Positions 59,361 to 64,000 of a stretch of 64,000 nt of DNA are shown here, piece by piece (within the stretch, counting starts at the first letter, position 1; the number at the start of each line of letters is the position of its first letter). The position numbers and the translations under genes were made by a program. The stretch spans positions 630,170,786-630,234,785 of the forward strand of contig CM060915.1 in NCBI GenBank assembly GCA_030737875.1. Direction: 5' to 3'. This DNA is from Allium sativum. Lineage: Eukaryota; Streptophyta; Magnoliopsida; Asparagales; Amaryllidaceae. The notes beneath the pieces are model-generated. The model worked only from the letters and a program-made list of their open reading frames with translations, did not search any database and was not told the origin of the DNA.

Positions 59361-62300
59361 TGTGAGGACCCGTTTCTTTCCCGTTAAGGAAAGGGCGGAT
59401 ACTTTGAGAACAACACACAATAGAACGCAGACGGGAGAACATTTCATTGCTATTACAACAATTCCATCAGATACAAGAATATACAGAGTATAAATGAATA
59501 AATTACATTCGATAAATATCAGAGATTACAATAAATTACATAGCAGCGGAAAATAATACAAAGCACAACTGAAGGTGATATACGGATACAGAGCTTTCCG
59601 GATATCATTCCAGCTGTAAACCAGGATCCTGTGAATATAAATCTGCAAAACCAAAACTACTAGCTGCCCGTGCGGAAAATAGGGGCACCCAGAGTTTAGG
59701 TTAAAACAATAAACTCCAGGTCAGTCATGTGACTGATGTGAGAACTAAAACAGTTATTAAAACTTTATTTTAAAAGAGAGTAATTCAAGGGACCACGCCG
59801 TATAACACGGAACGGGTTTCCTCCCAAGAATACCAGTGCATAGAATAAACAACGCAATGCTTTTTCGAAAAATGAAGCTGTTATAAGACCCAGGTCCCAT
59901 CACACAATGCAACGCAAGCCGGAGGATAGGGTTTTACCTTATAACAGCCAAACATGCTTGATACGTTTAAAACAAATCATTTGATACTATAATAAGTGTA
60001 TAGTGTCAAAACAATTTCAATCATAAATATAAATCATAGACGGCATGAGTGCCCCATCCCACTATGTCGCCATACTAGGCTCTACAAATAAAGCCGAAAT
60101 ACACGTATTGGAAATTGGATTTCCGTCATGAGTCGAGGCAAGGGGCAAGCTCCTCTCCGCGTTCGAGACACTCTAGCAAATGTCTCAGGACTACACACTC
60201 TGGGCAATCCTGGATGGGTTGGGCCAGTCCTCACTTACGTTAGAGGATTATTTATTCCTGAACACACGTTTCCCGGTCCTTACAGACCTATAATCGAGGC
60301 GCCTCATTCCAACAACCACAAAGGTGAAAAGTATATAAATGTCAGGGCTAGTAAGTCACTGACACCACCAAAGCTAGAAAGAAACGTCGTGTTCTCCCAA
60401 CGGTCCGTATCCCGTTTTTAACTCATACCGAGGTGTGAGGCTCGCGAATTCACGTTATACACAAAGCTGCCACGTAGGCCGTGCTTTGATCATCAACCAC
60501 AAGCCTCTGCTTTTCAACAAAAGCCTTGATCATTGCATCTTAGCGTGCCACACAGGCAATTCATGCCATGCGACTGATGTCCATCGATATACAACCTGTG
60601 AGCTCGTACGTCTCAGAGAAGGGCGTTAAGCAAAAGAATAAATTCTCCGCCGCCAAACAGATGTATATTTAATAGAAATCAATCAACACAGAATAAAATC
60701 CAATGTCAGACACGCAATCCATTTACAAGTCCGTTCTGGGTCTGAACGAAACCGGAGGCACTTTCCTCGCATATCCATCCATCTCCAAGTACGTCTGGAC
60801 GACCACCAACTATTTCCATCCTCTTGGGTGTACTGCCCAATCAGGATCGTCAGTAATTATCCAAACGATGTGAAGACTTCCGGCCTTCGACCACCGTCTT
60901 CATCTTCGACATATCGTCGAATCGGTTATTCAGAATGGGTATAAACCCGGCCTTTCCGAACAACCCGCGTATATTAAAAACAAATGTTACACAAACACAA
61001 CATACGCCTCATTCCAGTTCAGAATATTCCTTTATTCATAAAATCACATTTTTAGGGAAAGGTTCCCATTAATTTTATCCAAGATAAATTCTTTAAAATT
61101 TATCCCTTAATCTTCCTTTGGATGTCATATCAAACCAAATTATGGTTTTCTAAACTAGTCGAGATTAGCGAACCACACCGAAGTAATTATTTATTTTATT
61201 TCCCAATCCCAACCTATTCATCCCATGAAGCAAAACTGGTGATACTCCATATCTAACACCACAGTGTTGTCGGTAAAATTAATTACCATGTTACGTTCAA
61301 ATCTAATTAAAGATTTAACTATCGCTTTGGAGCAAAACTGGCGATACTCCATTCTCGCTCATTTCTAAATTTGATAATTTAGATTATAGATTCACATTTC
61401 AATCTAATTACAGATTCATTAAAACTCCTTTTACTGGGTTAAAGAACTAGGTGTTATTTAAAACACAGTTCACGACAAACCCAAATCACATTCTATTTAT
61501 TATCGGGTTAAAGAATTAGTGTTATTTAAAACACCATTCACGATAAACCCATTTCAAATCCAATCAAATATATTAGAAATTCCGATTTATTTAAAACCCC
61601 TTTTTAAATCTAATTTATTTATTTAAAAATAATTGGGTTTTAAATTTAGTTCAAAACTAGTTCATTTCGATAAAAATCCATTTTTATCTTTTCAAATATG
61701 GAGTTTTTCACCCCAATTTTTCTAAAATCATTTCTTATGATTTTACACAAATTATTTATATTTTTAATAATTTTATCAAGGCCCGTACAGTCGATTTCCA
61801 TCAACGGCCATCGAACTGCACTTACAGCGACCTTTTTCAAATTTGATTTGGACGTATCTCCAAATCCAACCGTTAGATTTTGAATTTCTAATATTCATTA
61901 GAAAGCTCTTTTCGATACGAACCCAACGGTTTCGGTTTTAGGAGAATCCGACAGTCGGATCTCCCGTAATGTCCGTTTGAAATAAATGGTCGAAATTTAC
62001 GAATTGCCGCGGCGCGGCGCGTTCTATTCAGGCCATTATATTATATATATAATATATATAATATATATTTCGTCGATTTCTATTTAAAACGAATTATATA
62101 AATAGTTTCAAATTCGTTTCAAAAGCAATTTCAACTTCCATTTCAATTCAAATCAAAATTGAATTCTTCTTTATAAATTCATTTTAAAATTCATTCCTAT
62201 TCAATTCAAATTTCAATTCAATTTGAATTCATTTCAATTTGTTTTCAATTCAGTTTGAATTCGTTTTCAATTCGATTCAGTTCAAAGTGGTTTTCTATTC

Positions 62301-62392
62301 GATTCAATTCAAATTGGTTTTCTATTTGATTCAATTCAAATTGGTTTTCTATATGATTCAAATTCGTTATATATTCAATTGAAATCAAATTC

Positions 62393-62527
62393 GTTTTCTA
62401 TTCAATTCATTTCGAAATCGTTTTCAATTCAATTCATTTCGAAATCGTTTTCAATTCAATTCATTTCGAAATCGTTTTCAATTCAATTCATTTCGAAATC
62501 GTTTTCAATTCAATTCATTTCGAAATG
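62393..62527. repeat. 27-bp minisatellite in element C, five units
   Basis: Same unit as 4070-4474 but with five copies. It is preceded by degenerate CAATTCAAATTGGTTTTCTA units absent from element A. Confidence 0.88.
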
Positions 62528-62652
62528 AATAAAATCGATATAAATATCGTTCACGTCAAAATGGCGTCAATCTAATCAACACGGCTTAATGTATTTCTAT
62601 TTTCAAATATTCTATTTCAAATATTTCCTATTATCAAAATATTTGTTATTAT

Positions 62653-63015
62653 CAAAATATTTCGTTCAACACATGACTAATCTCAACGGATGAGTACAGT
62701 CAACACATGAACCTTTATTTTATATTGATAAAGATGTAAATTTTATTATTAAAATATTTCATTCAACACATGACTAATCTCAACGGATGAGTACAGTCAA
62801 CACATGAACCTTTACTTTATATTGATAAAGATGTAAATTTTATTATTTAAAATATTTCGTTCAACACATGACTAATCTCAACGGATGAGTACAGTCAACA
62901 CATGAACCTTTACTTTATATTGATAAAGATGTAAATTTTATTATTTAAAATATTTCGTTCAACACATAAATAATCTCAACGGATGAGTACAGTCAACACA
63001 TGAACCTTTATTTTA
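62653..63015. repeat. 98-bp tandem repeat in element C, between three and four units
   Basis: Unit starts at 62666, 62763, 62861 and 62959. Each carries TCAACACATGA twice. Element A has about two units. Confidence 0.85.
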
Positions 63016-64000
63016 TAATATTCTTTATTTTCCAAATTGGAATGAGGCCCAATCAATTACCATATAAAGTTAATTATATGGATTCCACACAACACATGTA
63101 TATAATAGCAACGATAAATAATCAACCATCAACCAAAGTGCACTACACTGTATAAGCATCAAACATGGATATCTAACGCTTATAACAGTCTGTCAATCAA
63201 TCGATCGACACATTTAATCAATCAGGATGAGTGAACTTCAAATTTCATCCCAACACCCGTGTGGGGTTTCAAACCATCAAACACATATTTTATTTGTGTA
63301 GTTGGGCGATGTGTGAAATTTATCGTCCCAATCAATGTCATTCAAATAGGTGTACATAAACAAACCGTCGGGTTTTAAATGAATATTTATTTATTCACTT
63401 CACGTTAAAAATTATATTTTTAACGATTAAATATTTTATTTTGACATATGAATTCCTATTCAGTTCATTTTTTAAATAAAATGATATTTTTATTTTTCTA
63501 ACATATTTTAGAAAATTTCGGCGGTATAACGGCACGATACTAGAAACGGGACAAGGTCTAGCCTTATCCCCGGTCTAGTGAAGGCCCACGCCATTCACAC
63601 ATTAATCAAATTCACCAAACAATTCAATCAAATAATCTAACTAATTTTTGCAATCAAACAAACAAGTCCATGGTCTGTGGACGATTGTGTCGGGTGTTAC
63701 TAAACACCATCTGCATCCTAGTACATATATATATATATATAACTAGAAAAAGAAATTGAAAGGTGAGAAATTCTCACCGATAGCTATCCAATACCACGAC
63801 TCTTCATCGTTATTGCATCTTCGTCATCTTCGTTGCCCGTAGCCACTACATATATAAAAATCACACATTTTTATATTTTGATGTCTTTAAAATAAAAATC
63901 ACATTTTTATTTATTCACTTTCAATTTAAAAATCATATTTTTACGCTTCATACATTTAAAAATCGAATTTTCACTTCGCTATTCAATATATAAAAATCGA

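Larger units (their letters stand above)
59361..64000 (-). mobile_element. Long LTR-like element C, incomplete at window end
   Basis: It begins TGTGAGGACCCG and is collinear with element A for the rest of the window: the CCAGGATCCTGTGAATATAA block, the AATCCGACAGTCGGATCT block, the 27-bp array, the 98-bp repeat, TCCATGGTCTGTGGACGATT, and the beginning of the 34-bp array. The left target site would be AAGGG (59356-59360); its partner lies beyond the window. No coding capacity is visible. Confidence 0.8.

Overview
The window looks like heterochromatic or intergenic DNA from a large, repeat-rich flowering-plant genome. This rests on three things: Ty3/gypsy chromovirus and Ty1/copia polyproteins of plant type, primer-binding sites complementary to initiator tRNA-Met, and very long LTRs. 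I found no recognisable host gene. Nearly all the sequence is nested LTR retrotransposons, and every one is coding-dead.

Layout. (1) 1-745 and 7465-9597 are unassigned AT-rich flank. A 6.7 kb LTR-like element with no internal region (A, 746-7464) lies between them, bounded by the 5-bp target duplication CTTCG. (2) 9598-27478, minus strand, is a compound Ty3/gypsy element with the order LTR-internal-LTR-internal-LTR, bounded as one unit by ATTAT. Both internal regions lack gag and carry the same lesions. The middle LTR is a recombinant of the two outer ones, as expected from unequal crossing-over. (3) 27484-28229 is unassigned flank, followed by a second long LTR-like element (B, 28230-33082; TAAGA/TAGGA). 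(4) A degenerate Ty1/copia element runs from about 33281 to 47556, plus strand. A complete 11.15 kb member of the same gypsy family (34489-45640, TSD CACTG) is inserted in its gag zinc knuckle. (5) The copia reverse transcriptase is cut at 47556 by a large plus-strand LTR (47557 to about 52327) that contains a tRNA-derived SINE-like remnant. (6) 52381-53748 is a plus-strand LTR fragment lying inverted to the next LTR (53749-56609, minus), giving two arms of about 1.2 kb. That LTR is followed by a deleted gypsy interior (56610-58972) and a truncated second LTR (58973-59360). (7) 59361 to the window end is a third copy of the long LTR-like family (C), running off the edge.

How the parts work together. 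The gypsy family is read as a chromovirus (Tekay/Del-like): Gag, CCHC knuckle, aspartic protease, RT, RNase H, integrase and a C-terminal chromodomain-like segment in one frame. Its 3.0 kb LTR has an early TATA box (about 650 bp in the minus copies, 525 bp in the plus copy) and an AATAAA about 140 bp before its end, so the predicted R region is about 2.3 kb.

The most interesting signal is in that R region. A paired stem-loop module has arms that change together between copies and between distinct LTR families while the loop stays conserved. This suggests a structured RNA element that I do not recognise. LTR-to-LTR comparisons here were made by eye; no alignment or database search was run.
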